A stretch of DNA of 64,000 bases from Closterium sp. Naga37s-1 (Eukaryota > Streptophyta > Zygnematophyceae > Desmidiales > Closteriaceae): assembly GCA_947471745.1 (NCBI GenBank), contig CANJKZ010000979.1, forward strand, positions 1-64,000, given 5' to 3'. Positions 29,146-41,094 of the stretch are shown in pieces. The translations under genes and the position numbers were made by a program. How positions within the stretch are numbered: position 1 is the stretch's first letter; each line of letters starts with the position of its first letter. The notes beneath the pieces were generated by a model. The model did not search any database. It had not been told where the DNA came from and was given only the letters and a program-made list of their open reading frames with translations.

Positions 29146-30387
29146 AATCTGATGCTGCCTGCCTGGTCTTGCTTCCTGATTAGCTGTACAGTTTTGCTCA
29201 CTGCAAAGCTTGCAGCAAAGAGCATGCAAAAGAATTTTGAGACGTCTCCCAAAACCCTGATTTTGCTCACTGCAGTTCACTGCAGCTAAGCTGCAGTGAG
29301 GAGGAAAGGAGAGTTTTGAGAGTGAGTTTTGAGACATCTCTCGAAACTCACAAGAGGGAACAAAACTGCCACCGGCAGTTCACAACTGGATTTGAGGCGC
29401 CTCAAACCAGCAAACGAGGTCTTACTCTGCTTCCCTGCAACCTGTGTTCCCTGCAAACTGCTTCACCCCCTGTTCTGCTTCGATGCAACATGTGTTCCCT
29501 GCAATCTGCTTCACCAGGAAAAACGAAAAAGCAACAACTATGCATCAGAACAAACAAACCAGCTAACGCACGTGCAAAACTATTAAAGCAACGACAATGC
29601 ATCTGAACGAACAAACAAGCTAACGCAAAAAAGAGGAAAACCATTGGCAGCACATATTTACTCCACGTCTGTGCTTGTTCGCTCCATCGCTCCCTAAATC
29701 GAGAGCAGGAAAGGAGATCCTCACCGACAGTGGCAGGGGATTCTCCTTTGCCTCCTCTGCTCCTTTGCTCCTTCAAACTTTTGCACGCCTCCTCTCCTCA
29801 GCTGCTCCTCCTCCTCTGATGCATCTCCTCTGCTCCTCCTCCTCTGATGCATCTCCTCTGCTCCTCCTCCTCTGATGCATCTCCTTCACAGCTGCTTCAT
29901 CTCCCCCTCCAGTGCAGCACCACTCCCCCTCCAGTGTAGCACCACTCCCCCTCCAGTGCAGCACCACTCCCCCTCCAGTGCAGCACCACTCCCCCTCCAC
30001 TGCAGCACCACTCCCCCTCCACTGCTGCTGCCACTGCTGGTGTCACTGCTGGCCTTCTCTTTCTGCTCGCACTGCTGCTGCCACCGGTAGTGTCACCGCA
30101 TGCCTCTCCCCTACTCCCACCGCTGGTGTCACTGGTGGCCTCTCTTCTGCTCCCACTGCTACTGCCACTACTGGTACCACTGATTGCATTCCCTTCTGCT
30201 ACCACGGCTGCTGAAACCATATGTCACTGCGAGCCTCTCTTATGCTCCCACTGCTGCTGCCACCGCTGGTGCCACTGCTGGCCATGTCTTCTGCTCGCCA
30301 TCCCATCACTTCACAGCACCAGCAGCAGCACGCGGGAGGCAGTAACAGCTTGCAGCTTGCTGGTGTCGATTTCACAGCCGTGCCTGT
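29146..30387. repeat. Low-complexity flank with several short repeat patches
   Basis: 29250-29340 holds a hairpin block (cactgcagctaagctgcagtg) followed by tttgagacatctctcgaaac; a related block recurs at 41520-41640. 29585-29700 resembles 36798-36900. 29805-29885 has three 27-bp units ctcctctgatgcatctcctctg; 29905-30020 has seven 17-18 bp units cagcaccactccccctcc. Beyond that, cactgctgctgccaccgctgg-type repeats. No gene is supported. Confidence 0.75.
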
Positions 30388-33300
30388 GTGCCTTCTCCGC
30401 GCCTTGCCTTCTCCACTCCATGCCTTCTCTCCTCTGTGCCTTCTCCCCTCCATGCCTTCTCCCCTCCATGCCTTCTCCCCTCCATGCCTTCTCCCCTCCA
30501 TGCCTTCTCCCCTCCATGCCTTCTCCCCTCCATGCCTTCTCTCCTCCATGCCTTCTCCCCTCCATGCCTTCTCCCCTCCATGCCTTCTCCCCTCCATGCC
30601 TTCTCCCCTCCATGCCTTCTCTCCTCTGTGCCTTCTCCCCTCCATGCCTTCTTCCCTCCATGCCTTCTCCCTCCATGCCTTCTCCCCTCCATGCCTTCTC
30701 CCCTCCATGCCTTCTCCCCTCCATGCCTTCTCCCCTCCATGCCTTCTCCCCTCCATGCCTTCTCCCCTCCATGCCTTCTCCCCTCCATGCCTTCTCCCCT
30801 CCATGCCTTCTCCCCTCCATGCCTTCTCCCCTCCATGCCTTCTCCCCTCCATGCCTTCTCCCCTCCATGCCTTCTCCCCTCCATGCCTTCTCCCCTCCAT
30901 GCCTTCTCCCCTCCATGCCTTCTCCCCTCCATGCCTTCTCCCCTCCATGCCTTCTCCCCTCCATGCCTTCTCCCCTCCATGCCTTCTCCCCTCCATGCCT
31001 TCTCCCCTCCATGCCTTCTCCCCTCCATGCCTTCTCCCCTCCATGCCTTCTCCCCTCCATGCCTTCTCCCCTCCATGCCTTCTCCCCTCCATGCCTTCTC
31101 CCCTCCATGCCTTCTCCCCTCCATGCCTTCTCCCCTCCATGCCTTCTCCCCTCCATGCCTTCTCCCCTCCATGCCTTCTCCCCTCCATGCCTTCTCCCCT
31201 CCATGCCTTCTCCCCTCCATGCCTTCTCCCCTCCATGCCTTCTCCCCTCCATGCCTTCTCCCCTCCATGCCTTCTCCCCTCCATGCCTTCTCCCCTCCAT
31301 GCCTTCTCCCCTCCATGCCTTCTCCCCTCCATGCCTTCTCCCCTCCATGCCTTCTCCCCTCCATGCCTTCTCCCCTCCATGCCTTCTCCCCTCCATGCCT
31401 TCTCCCCTCCATGCCTTCTCCCCTCCATGCCTTCTCCCCTCCATGCCTTCTCCCCTCCATGCCTTCTCCCCTCCATGCCTTCTCCCCTCCATGCCTTCTC
31501 CCCTCCATGCCTTCTCCCCTCCATGCCTTCTCCCCTCCATGCCTTCTCCCCTCCATGCCTTCTCCCCTCCATGCCTTCTCCCCTCCATGCCTTCTCCCCT
31601 CCATGCCTTCTCCCCTCCATGCCTTCTCCCCTCCATGCCTTCTCTCCCTCCATGCCTTCTCCCCTCCATGCCTTCTCCCCTCCATGCCTTCTCCCCTCCA
31701 TGCCTTCTCCCCTCCATGCCTTCTCCCCTCCATGCCTTCTCCCCTCCATGCCTTCTCCCTCCATGCCTTCTCCCCTCCATGCCTTCTCCCCCCCTCCCCC
31801 ATGCCTTCTCCCCTCCATGCCTTCTCCCCTCCATGCCTTCTCCCCTCCATGCCTTCTCCCCTCCATGCCTTCTCCCCTCCATGCCTTCTCCCCTCCATGC
31901 CTTCTCCCCTCCATGCCTTCTCCCCTCCATGCCTTCTCCCCTCCATGCCTTCTCCCCTCCATGCCTTCTCCCCTCCATGCCTTCATCCCCTCCATGCCTT
32001 CTCCCCTCCATGCCTTCTCCCCTCCATGCCTTCTCCCCTCCATGCCTTCTCCCCTCCATGCCTTCTCCCCTCCATGCCTTCTCCCCTCCATGCCTTCTCC
32101 CCTCCATGCCTTCTCCCCTCCATGCCTTCTCCCCTCCATGCCTTCTCCCCTCCATGCCTTCTCCCCTCCATGCCTTCTCCCCTCCATGCCTTCTCCCCTC
32201 CATGCCTTCTCCCCTCCATGCCTTCTCCCCTCCATGCCTTCTCCCCTCCATGCCTTCTCCCCTCCATGCCTTCTCCCCTCCATGCCTTCTCCCCTCCATG
32301 CCTTCTCCCCTCCATGCCTTCTCCCCTCCATGCCTTCTCCCCTCCATGCCTTCTCCCCTCCATGCCTTCTCCCCTCCATGCCTTCTCCCCTCCATGCCTT
32401 CTCCCCTCCATGCCTTCTCCCCTCCATGCCTTCTCCCCTCCATGCCTTCTCCCCTCCATGCCTTCTCCCCTCCATGCCTTCTCCCCTCCATGCCTTCTCC
32501 CCTCCATGCCTTCTCCCCTCCATGCCTTCTCCCCTCCATGCCTTCTCCCCTCCATGCCTTCTCCCCTCCATGCCTTCTCCCCTCCATGCCTTCTCCCCTC
32601 CATGCCTTCTCCCCTCCATGCCTTCTCCCCTCCATGCCTTCTCCCCTCCATGCCTTCTCCCCTCCATGCCTTCTCCCCTCCATGCCTTCTCCCCTCCATG
32701 CCTTCTCCCCTCCATGCCTTCTCCCCTCCATGCCTTCTCCCCTCCATGCCTTCTCCCCTCCATGCCTTCTCCCCTCCCTGCCTTCTCCCCTCCATGCCTT
32801 CTCCCCTCCATGCCTTCTCCCCTCCATGCCTTCTCCCCTCCATGCCTTCTCCCCTCCATGCCTTCTCCCTCCATGCCTTCTCCCCTCCATGCCTTCTCCC
32901 CTCCATGCCTTCTCCCCTCCATGCCTTCTCCCCTCCATGCCTTCTCCCCTCCATGCCTTCTCCCCTCCATGCCTTCTCCCCTCCATGCCTTCTCCCCTCC
33001 ATGCCTTCTCCCCTCCATGCCTTCTCCCCTCCATGCCTTCTCCCCTCCATGCCTTCTCCCTCCATGCCTTCTCCCCTCCATGCCTTCTCCCCTCCATGCC
33101 TTCTCCCCTCCATGCCTTCTCCCCTCCATGCCTTCTCCCCTCCATGCCTTCTCCCCTCCATGCCTTCTCCCCTCCCTGCCTTCTTCTCCCCTCCATGCCT
33201 TCTCCCCTCCATGCCTTCTCCCCTCCATGCCTTCTCCCCTCCATGCCTTCTCCCCTCCATGCCTTCTCCCCTCCATGCCTTCTCCCCTCCATGCCTTCTC

Positions 33301-36300
33301 CCCTCCATGCCTTCTCCCCTCCATGCCTTCTCCCCTCCATGCCTTCTCCCCTCCATGCCTTCTCCCCTCCCTGCCTTCTCCCCTCCATGCCTTCTCCCCT
33401 CCATGCCTTCTCCCCTCCATGCCTTCTCCCCTCCATGCCTTCTCCCCTCCATGCCTTCTCCCCTCCCTGCCTTCTCCCCTCCATGCCTTCTCCCCTCCAT
33501 GCCTTCTCCCCTCCATGCCTTCTCCCCTCCATGCCTTCTCCCCTCCATGCCTTCTCCCCTCCCTGCCTTCTCCCCTCCATGCCTTCTCCCCTCCATGCCT
33601 TCTCCCCTCCATGCCTTCTCCCCTCCATGCCTTCTCCCCTCCATGCCTTCTCCCCTCCATGCCTTCTCCCCTCCATGCCTTCTCCCCTCCCTGCCTTCTC
33701 CCCTCCATGCCTTCTCCCCTCCATGCCTTCTCCCCTCCATGCCTTCTCCCCTCCATGCCTTCTCCCCTCCATGCCTTCTCCCCTCCATGCCTTCTCCCCT
33801 CCATGCCTTCTCCCCTCCATGCCTTCTCCCCTCCATGCCTTCTCCCCTCCATGCCTTCTCCCCTCCATGCCTTCTCCCCTCCATGCCTTCTCCCCTCCAT
33901 GCCTTCTCCCCTCCATGCCTTCTCCCCTCCATGCCTTCTCCCCTCCATGCCTTCTCCCCTCCATGCCTTCTCCCCTCCATGCCTTCTCCCCTCCATGCCT
34001 TCTCCCCTCCATGCCTTCTCCCCTCCATGCCTTCTCCCCTCCATGCCTTCTCCCCTCCCTGCCTTCTCCCCTCCATGCCTTCTCCCCTCCCTGCCTTCTC
34101 CCCTCCATGCCTTCTCCCCTCCATGCCTTCTCCCCTCCCTGCCTTCTCCCCTCCATGCCTTCTCCCCTCCATGCCTTCTCCCCTCCATGCCTTCTCCCCT
34201 CCATGCCTTCTCCCCTCCCTGCCTTCTCCCCTCCATGCCTTCTCCCCTCCATGCCTTCTCCCCTCCATGCCTTCTCCCCTCCATGCCTTCTCCCCTCCAT
34301 GCCTTCTCCCCTCCATGCCTTCTCCCCTCCATGCCTTCTCCCCTCCATGCCTTCTCCCCTCCATGCCTTCTCCCCTCCATGCCTTCTCCCCTCCATGCCT
34401 TCTCCCCTCCATGCCTTCTCCCCTCCCTGCCTTCTCCCCTCCATGCCTTCTCCCCTCCATGCCTTCTCCCCTCCATGCCTTCTCCCCTCCATGCCTTCTC
34501 CCCTCCCTGCCTTCTCCCCTCCATGCCTTCTCCCCTCCCTGCCTTCTCCCCTCCATGCCTTCTCCCCTCCATGCCTTCTCCCCTCCCTGCCTTCTCCCCT
34601 CCATGCCTTCTCCCCTCCCTGCCTTCTCCCCTCCATGCCTTCTCCCCTCCATGCCTTCTCCCCTCCATGCCTTCTCCCCTCCATGCCTTCTCCCCTCCAT
34701 GCCTTCTCCCCTCCATGCCTTCTCCCCTCCCTGCCTTCTCCCCTCCATGCCTTCTCCCCTCCCTGCCTTCTCCCCTCCATGCCTTCTCCCCTCCATGCCT
34801 TCTCCCCTCCATGCCTTCTCCCCTCCATGCCTTCTCCCCTCCATGCCTTCTCCCCTCCATGCCTTCTCCCCTCCATGCCTTCTCCCCTCCCTGCCTTCTC
34901 CCCTCCATGCCTTCTCCCCTCCCTGCCTTCTCCCCTCCATGCCTTCTCCCCTCCATGCCTTCTCCCCTCCATGCCTTCTCCCCTCCATGCCTTCTCCCCT
35001 CCATGCCTTCTCCCCTCCATGCCTTCTCCCCTCCCTGCCTTCTCCCCTCCATGCCTTCTCCCCTCCATGCCTTCTCCCCTCCATGCCTTCTCCCCTCCAT
35101 GCCTTCTCCCCTCCATGCCTTCTCCCCTCCATGCCTTCTCCCCTCCATGCCTTCTCCCCTCCCTGCCTTCTCCCCTCCATGCCTTCTCCCCTCCATGCCT
35201 TCTCCCCTCCATGCCTTCTCCCCTCCATGCCTTCTCCCCTCCCTGCCTTCTCCCCTCCATGCCTTCTCCCCTCCCTGCCTTCTCCCCTCCATGCCTTCTC
35301 CCCTCCATGCCTTCTCCCCTCCATGCCTTCTCCCCTCCATGCCTTCTCCCCTCCATGCCTTCTCCCCTCCATGCCTTCTCCCCTCCATGCCTTCTCCCCT
35401 CCCTGCCTTCTCCCCTCCATGCCTTCTCCCCTCCCTGCCTTCTCCCCTCCATGCCTTCTCCCCTCCATGCCTTCTCCCCTCCATGCCTTCTCCCCTCCAT
35501 GCCTTCTCCCCTCCATGCCTTCTCCCCTCCCTGCCTTCTCCCCTCCATGCCTTCTCCCCTCCATGCCTTCTCCCCTCCATGCCTTCTCCCCTCCATGCCT
35601 TCTCCCCTCCCTGCCTTCTCCCCTCCATGCCTTCTCCCCTCCATGCCTTCTCCCCTCCATGCCTTCTCCCCTCCCTGCCTTCTCCCCTCCATGCCTTCTC
35701 CCCTCCATGCCTTCTCCCCTCCATGCCTTCTCCCCTCCATGCCTTCTCCCCTCCCTGCCTTCTCCCCTCCATGCCTTCTCCCCTCCCTGCCTTCTCCCCT
35801 CCATGCCTTCTCCCCTCCATGCCTTCTCCCCTCCATGCCTTCTCCCCTCCATGCCTTCTCCCCTCCATGCCTTCTCCCCTCCATGCCTTCTCCCCTCCAT
35901 GCCTTCTCCCCTCCCTGCCTTCTCCCCTCCATGCCTTCTCCCCTCCCTGCCTTCTCCCCTCCATGCCTTCTCCCCTCCATGCCTTCTCCCCTCCATGCCT
36001 TCTCCCCTCCATGCCTTCTCCCCTCCATGCCTTCTCCCCTCCCTGCCTTCTCCCCTCCATGCCTTCTCCCCTCCATGCCTTCTCCCCTCCATGCCTTCTC
36101 CCCTCCATGCCTTCTCCCCTCCATGCCTTCTCCCCTCCATGCCTTCTCCCCTCCCTGCCTTCTCCCCTCCCTGCCTTCTCCCTCCATGCCTTCTCCCCTC
36201 CATGCCTTCTCCCCTCCATGCCTTCTCCCCTCCATGCCTTCTCCCCTCCATGCCTTCTCCCCTCCCTGCCTTCTCTCCTCCATGCCTTCTCCCCTCCATG

Positions 36301-36525
36301 CCTTCTCCCCTCCATGCCTTCTCCCCTCCATGCCTTCTCCCCTCCATGCCTTCTCCCCTCCATGCCTTCTCCCCTCCATGCCTTCTCCCCTCCATGCCTT
36401 CTCCCCTCCATGCCTTCTCCCCTCCATGCCTTCTCCCCTCCATGCCTTCTCCCCTCCATGCCTTCTCCCCTCCATGCCTTCTCCCCTCCATTCCTTCTCT
36501 TGTCTGTGGCTTCTCTCCTCCATGC
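30388..36525. repeat. 6-kb satellite of a 16-bp unit
   Basis: Roughly 380 head-to-tail copies of ccatgccttctcccct. Most are identical. A few copies are one base shorter (ctccctccatg) or carry small changes. From about 33.17 kb rightward a variant unit with ccctgcc in place of ccatgcc is interspersed every few units; in the left half it is nearly absent. The unit has no stop codon in any frame of either strand and 16 is not a multiple of 3, so five frames stay open for most of the array and the sixth for nearly all of it in two pieces. These frames are not evidence for a gene. Confidence 0.97.
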
Positions 36526-38126
36526 GGCCAGCAGCGTTGGGGGGAATCACAGCTGTGTGGTTCTCTGCTCCTCTGCTCCTTTGGCCTTTCCCCCTCCGTG
36601 TCTTTTCCTCCGTGCTCTCTTCTCCATCATCTCCTTTGCCTCTCCTTCCTCTCCTCTGCTGCTGTGAAATGGGAAGAGGCAGGCACAGGGCTGATGAGTG
36701 CATAATCTCACAGAAAGGACATAATCTCACATGACAAGAAGGAAAGGACTTTGAGCATGCATAAGGCAAGAAGGAAAGGACTTGCGAAACGAATAAGGCA
36801 GCAACCATGCATCTGAACGAACAGAACAGATAAATCAAGAAAGAGGATCACATATTTACTCCACCACTGTGCTTCTTCGCTCCATCGCTACTTTGCTCCT
36901 CGTCTCCTCTTCTGCTGCTCCTCGGCTGAGCCAACTCCTTTGCTTCTCCACCTCCTCTGCTCCACCTATGCTCCATCTCCTCCTCCTCGGATGCTTCTCC
37001 TCTGCTCCTCCTCCTCTGATGCATCTCCTCTGCTCCTCCTCCTCTGATGCATCTCCTCTGCTCCTCCTCCTCTGATGCATCGCCTCTGCTCCTCCTCCCC
37101 TGATGCATCTCCTCTGCTCCTCCTCCTCTGATGCAGCTCATGGGTGGGAGGTAGGTAGAAGCGAGGGAGATAGCAGCTGGCCTTCTCTTCTGCTCCCAGC
37201 AGCTGCCTAGTCGTCTCCTCTGCTCAACTGCAGTAGCACGCGGCAGTGAGGCAGCATCATCTGCTCCCACTGCTGCTCCCACCGCTGGTGTCACCAATGG
37301 CCTTCTCTTCTGCTGCTGCCTCTCCTTTTGTTGCTGGTCATCTCCTTTGCTCCTCCACTCCACTTCACCTCTCCTCCGATCACATCACACCAGCAGCAGC
37401 AGCACACTGGAGGGAGGTAGTAGTGAGGGAGGTAGCACCTGTCACTGCCAACACAGCAGCACCTCTCCACCTCCAACTCAGCTGTTTCGTAGCCCCAGCA
37501 GCAGCACAAGGGAGGGAGGTAGGAGCGAGGGAGGTAGCACCTGACGCTGCTGCAGTTTTCTGGTATTGCTGGTGGTCCCAATGCTGCCGCTGCTGCTGCC
37601 AACACAGCAGCACCTCTCCACCTCCAACGGAGCAGTTTCGTAGCCCCAGCAGCAGCACAAGGGAGAGAGGTAGGAGCGCGGGAGGTAGCACCTGTCGCTG
37701 CTGCAGTTGTCTGGTATTGCTGGTGGTCCCACTGCTGCTACTGCTGCTGCCAACACAGCAGCACCTCTCCACCTCCAATGCAGCAGTTTCGTAGCCCCAG
37801 CAGCAGCACAGGGGAGAGAGGTAGGAGCGGGAGGTAGCGGTCGCCATCACTTGGTAGCACCAGCTACAGCACAAGGCAGCAGCAGCAGGTAGCAACAGCT
37901 CCACCTTGCTCCTGTCAATACTGGCGCCTTCCCCCCTCCATAAGGCCAGCAGTGGTGGGGGCCAGTGCAGCTCTGCTCTCCTCTGCTCCTCCTCCTCTGA
38001 CGCATCTCCTCTGCTCCTCCTCGTCTGATGCTCCGTCCCCAAAGGTGCATCTCCTGTGGGATGGGAAGGAAGGAAAAGCTAATGAGCACCCAGCGATTGC
38101 ACCCGGAGCTAAAAACTGATTCGAAG
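36526..38126. repeat. Repeat-rich flank, no gene supported
   Basis: 36798-36900 resembles 29585-29700. 36975-37135 has ctcctctgatgcatctcctctg units as on the other side of the satellite, and again at 37980-38030. 37450-37850 holds three units of 151 bp beginning aacacagcagcacctctcca at 37450, 37601 and 37752. Confidence 0.75.
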
Positions 38127-40945
38127 TCAAAGCCAAGCGAACAGCGCAACAACCAAAGGATCAAGAAAACGAAGGCAGGAAAGAAGATGCTCACCGGCAG
38201 GAATTCTCCTTAGCGCCTCCTCTCCTCCGCGCCTCCTCTCGTCCGTGCCTCCTCTCCTCCGCGCCTCCTCTCCTCTGCGCCTCCTCTGCTCCGCGCCTCC
38301 TCTCCTCCACGCCTCCTCTGCTCCGCGCCTCCTCTCCTCTCCTCCACGCCTCCTCTCCTCTCCTCTGCTCCGCGCCTCCTCTCCCCCACGCCTCCTCTCC
38401 TCCGCGCTTCCTCTCCTCCGCGCCTCCTCTCCTCCGCGCCTCCTCTCCTCCACGCCTCCTCTCCTCCAAGCCTCCTCTCCTCCACGCCTCCTCTCCTCCA
38501 CGCCTCCTCTGCTCCACCGCGATCGAGTGCTCCGATGCTCCACTTCTCCCTTCTGCTAAATAAGACAAACACGGACCATTAGTGGTAGTGGAGAACAAGT
38601 AAACCAAATGGACGAGCACTTACCGAGGGGGCTGGAGGCGTCTTGAAGTCTCGCGGCTGTCTGAATCGGGAAGCAACAACGACATCAGCGCACGTGGAAA
38701 ACAGAAAGCAGAAACTTGGAGAGCACTTACCGAGGGGGCTGGAGGCGTCTTGAAGTCTCGCGGCTGTCTGAATCGGGAAGCAACAACGACATCAGCGCAC
38801 GTGGAAAACAGAAAGCAGAAACTTGGAGAGCACTTACCGAGGGGGCTGGAGGCGTCTTGAAGTCTCGCGGCTGTCTGAATCGGGAAGCAACAACGACATC
38901 AGCGCACGTGGAAAACAGAAAGCAGAAACTTGGAGAGCACTTACCGAGGGGGCTGGAGGCGTCTTGAAGTCTCGCGGCTGTCTGAATCGGGAAGCAACAA
39001 CGACATCAGCGCACGTGGAAAACAGAAAGCAGGAACTTGGAGAGCACTTACCGAGGGGGCTGGAGGCGTCTTGAAGTCTCGCGGCTGTCTGAATCGGGAA
39101 GCAACAACGACATCAGCGCACGTGGAAAACAGAAAGCAGAAACTTGGAGAGCACTTACCGAGGGGGCTGGAGGCGTCTTGAAGTCTCGCGGCTGTCTGAA
39201 TCGGGAAGCAACAACGACATCAGCGCACGTGGAAAACAGAAAGCAGAAACTTGGAGAGCACTTACCGAGGGGGCTGGAGGCGTCTTGAAGTCTCGCGGCT
39301 GTCTGAATCGGGAAGCAACAACGACATCAGCGCACGTGGAAAACAGAAAGCAGAAACTTGGAGAGAACTTACCGAGGGGGCTGGAGGCGTCTTGAAGTCT
39401 CGCGGCTGTCTGAATCGGGAAGCAACAACGACATCAGCGCACGTGGAAAACAGAAAGCAGAAACTTGGAGAGCACTTACCGAGGGGGCTGGAGGCGTCTT
39501 GAAGTCTCGCGGCTGTCTGAATCGGGAAGCAACAACGACATCAGCGCACGTGGAAAACAGAAAGCAGAAACTTGGAGAGCACTTACCGAGGGGGCTGGAG
39601 GCGTCTTGAAGTCTCGCGGCTGTCTGAATCGGGAAGCAACAACGACATCAGCGCACGTGGAAAACAGAAAGCAGAAACTTGGAGAGCACTTACCGAGGGG
39701 GCTGGAGGCGTCTTGAAGTCTCGCGGCTGTCTGAATCGGGAAGCAACAACGACATCAGCGCACGTGGAAAACAGAAAGCAGAAACTTGGAGAGCACTTAC
39801 CGAGGGGGCTGGAGGCGTCTTGAAGTCTCGCGGCTGTCTGAATCGGGAAGCAACAACGACATCAGCGCACGTGGAAAACAGAAAGCAGAAACTTGGAGAG
39901 CACTTACCGAGGGGGCTGGAGGCGTCTTGAAGTCTCGCGGCTGTCTGAATCGGGAAGCAACAACGACATCAGCGCACGTGGAAAACAGAAAGCAGAAACT
40001 TGGAGAGCACTTACCGAGGGGGCTGGAGGCGTCTTGAAGTCTCGCGGCTGTCTGAATCGGGAAGCAACAACGACATCAGCGCACGTGGAAAACAGAAAGC
40101 AGAAACTTGGAGAGCACTTACCGAGGGGGCTGGAGGCGTCTTGAAGTCTCGCGGCTGTCTGAATCGGGAAGCAACAACGACATCAGCGCACGTGGAAAAC
40201 AGAAAGCAGAAACTTGGAGAGCACTTACCGAGGGGGCTGGAGGCGTCTTGAAGTCTCGCGGCTGTCTGAATCGGGAAGCAACAACGACATCAGCGCACGT
40301 GGAAAACAGAAAGCAGAAACTTGGAGAGAACTTACCGAGGGGGCTGGAGGCGTCTTGAAGTCTCGCGGCTGTCTGAATCGGGAAGCAACAACGACATCAG
40401 CGCACGTGGAAAACAGAAAGCAGAAACTTGGAGAGCACTTACCGAGGGGGCTGGAGGCGTCTTGAAGTCTCGCGGCTGTCTGAATCGGGAAGCAACAACG
40501 ACATCAGCGCACGTGGAAAACAGAAAGCAGAAACTTGGAGAGCACTTACCGAGGGGGCTGGAGGCGTCTTGAAGTCTCGCGGCTGTCTGAATCGGGAAGC
40601 AACAACGACATCAGCGCACGTGGAAAACAGAAAGCAGAAACTTGGAGAGCACTTACCGAGGGGGCTGGAGGCGTCTTGAAGTCTCGCGGCTGTCTGAATC
40701 GGGAAGCAACAACGACATCAGCGCACGTGGAAAACAGAAAGCAGAAACTTGGAGAGCACTTACCGAGGGGGCTGGAGGCGTCTTGAAGTCTCGCGGCTGT
40801 CTGAATCGGGAAGCAACAACGACATCAGCGCACGTGGAAAACAGAAAGCAGAAACTTGGAGAGCACTTACCGAGGGGGCTGGAGGCGTCTTGATGTCTTC
40901 GTGACGGCTTAGACAAGAAGACGCACACATAACAACATTAGGCAT
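38127..40945 (-). CDS. Candidate gene with 21 tandem 37-nt mini-exons
   Basis: Minus strand. Exon 1 is 40945-40871 (ATG start, MPNVVMCASSCLSRHEDIKT..., 75 nt). Exons 2-22 are 21 near-identical 37-nt exons, the rightmost at 40764-40800 and then every 107 bp down to 38624-38660. The last exon is 38555-38127. Every 70-nt intron begins GTAAGT and ends TTCAG, with CTGAT 24 nt before the end as a branch-point candidate. The last intron (38556-38623) keeps the donor, but its body is different and has CTAAT and TTATTTAG. 37 nt shifts phase each time and all three phases are open: TAARLQDASSPL, DSRETSRRLQPPR, QPRDFKTPPAPS. 21 exons give 259 codons, in frame with both end exons, about 426 residues. The last exon is Arg-Glu-Gly-rich low complexity, ending FLDPLVVALFAWL. 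Function unknown; a non-coding satellite with chance splice signals is the alternative. Confidence 0.42.
38215..38515. repeat. 15-16 bp CTCCTCTCCTCCGCG minisatellite in last exon
   Basis: About 20 degenerate units of cgcctcctctcctcc; encodes the RRRGGEEA-type repeats of the candidate gene's last exon on the minus strand. Confidence 0.9.
38618..40870 (-). repeat. 107-bp tandem array (21 full exon-intron units)
   Basis: The period is exactly 107 bp; donor sites (acttac on the plus strand) recur at 38618, 38725 and so on to 40865. Copies are almost identical. I noticed only three variants: caggaact at about 39031 and gagaactt at about 39364 and 40327. The last two are 963 bp (nine units) apart, suggesting a block duplication. 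Each unit is one 37-nt exon plus one 70-nt intron of the candidate gene. Confidence 0.97.
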
Positions 40946-41094
40946 GAGACAACACAAGAAAGCAAACAAGACTGCAGCTTACAACGGGTCCTAGCTGCTG
41001 CGTCCCCGTGTTGCTCCCGCCTTGGTGTTGCCCCTTAATGCTTGCTGTACCTAGAAGAGGGGCGGCACATAAATTATATCTTGAAGGCGCCTCA

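Noticed and set aside
30090-36838. Protein genes of over 2000 codons on both strands
   Set aside because: They are the 16-bp satellite read in different phases; the unit simply has no stop codon in any frame.
38618-40870. CRISPR-like array or 83-residue tandem plus-strand genes
   Set aside because: There are no variable spacers, the whole 107-bp unit is repeated, and the sequence is eukaryotic. The plus-strand 83-residue frames cross the splice signals of the minus strand and are shadows.
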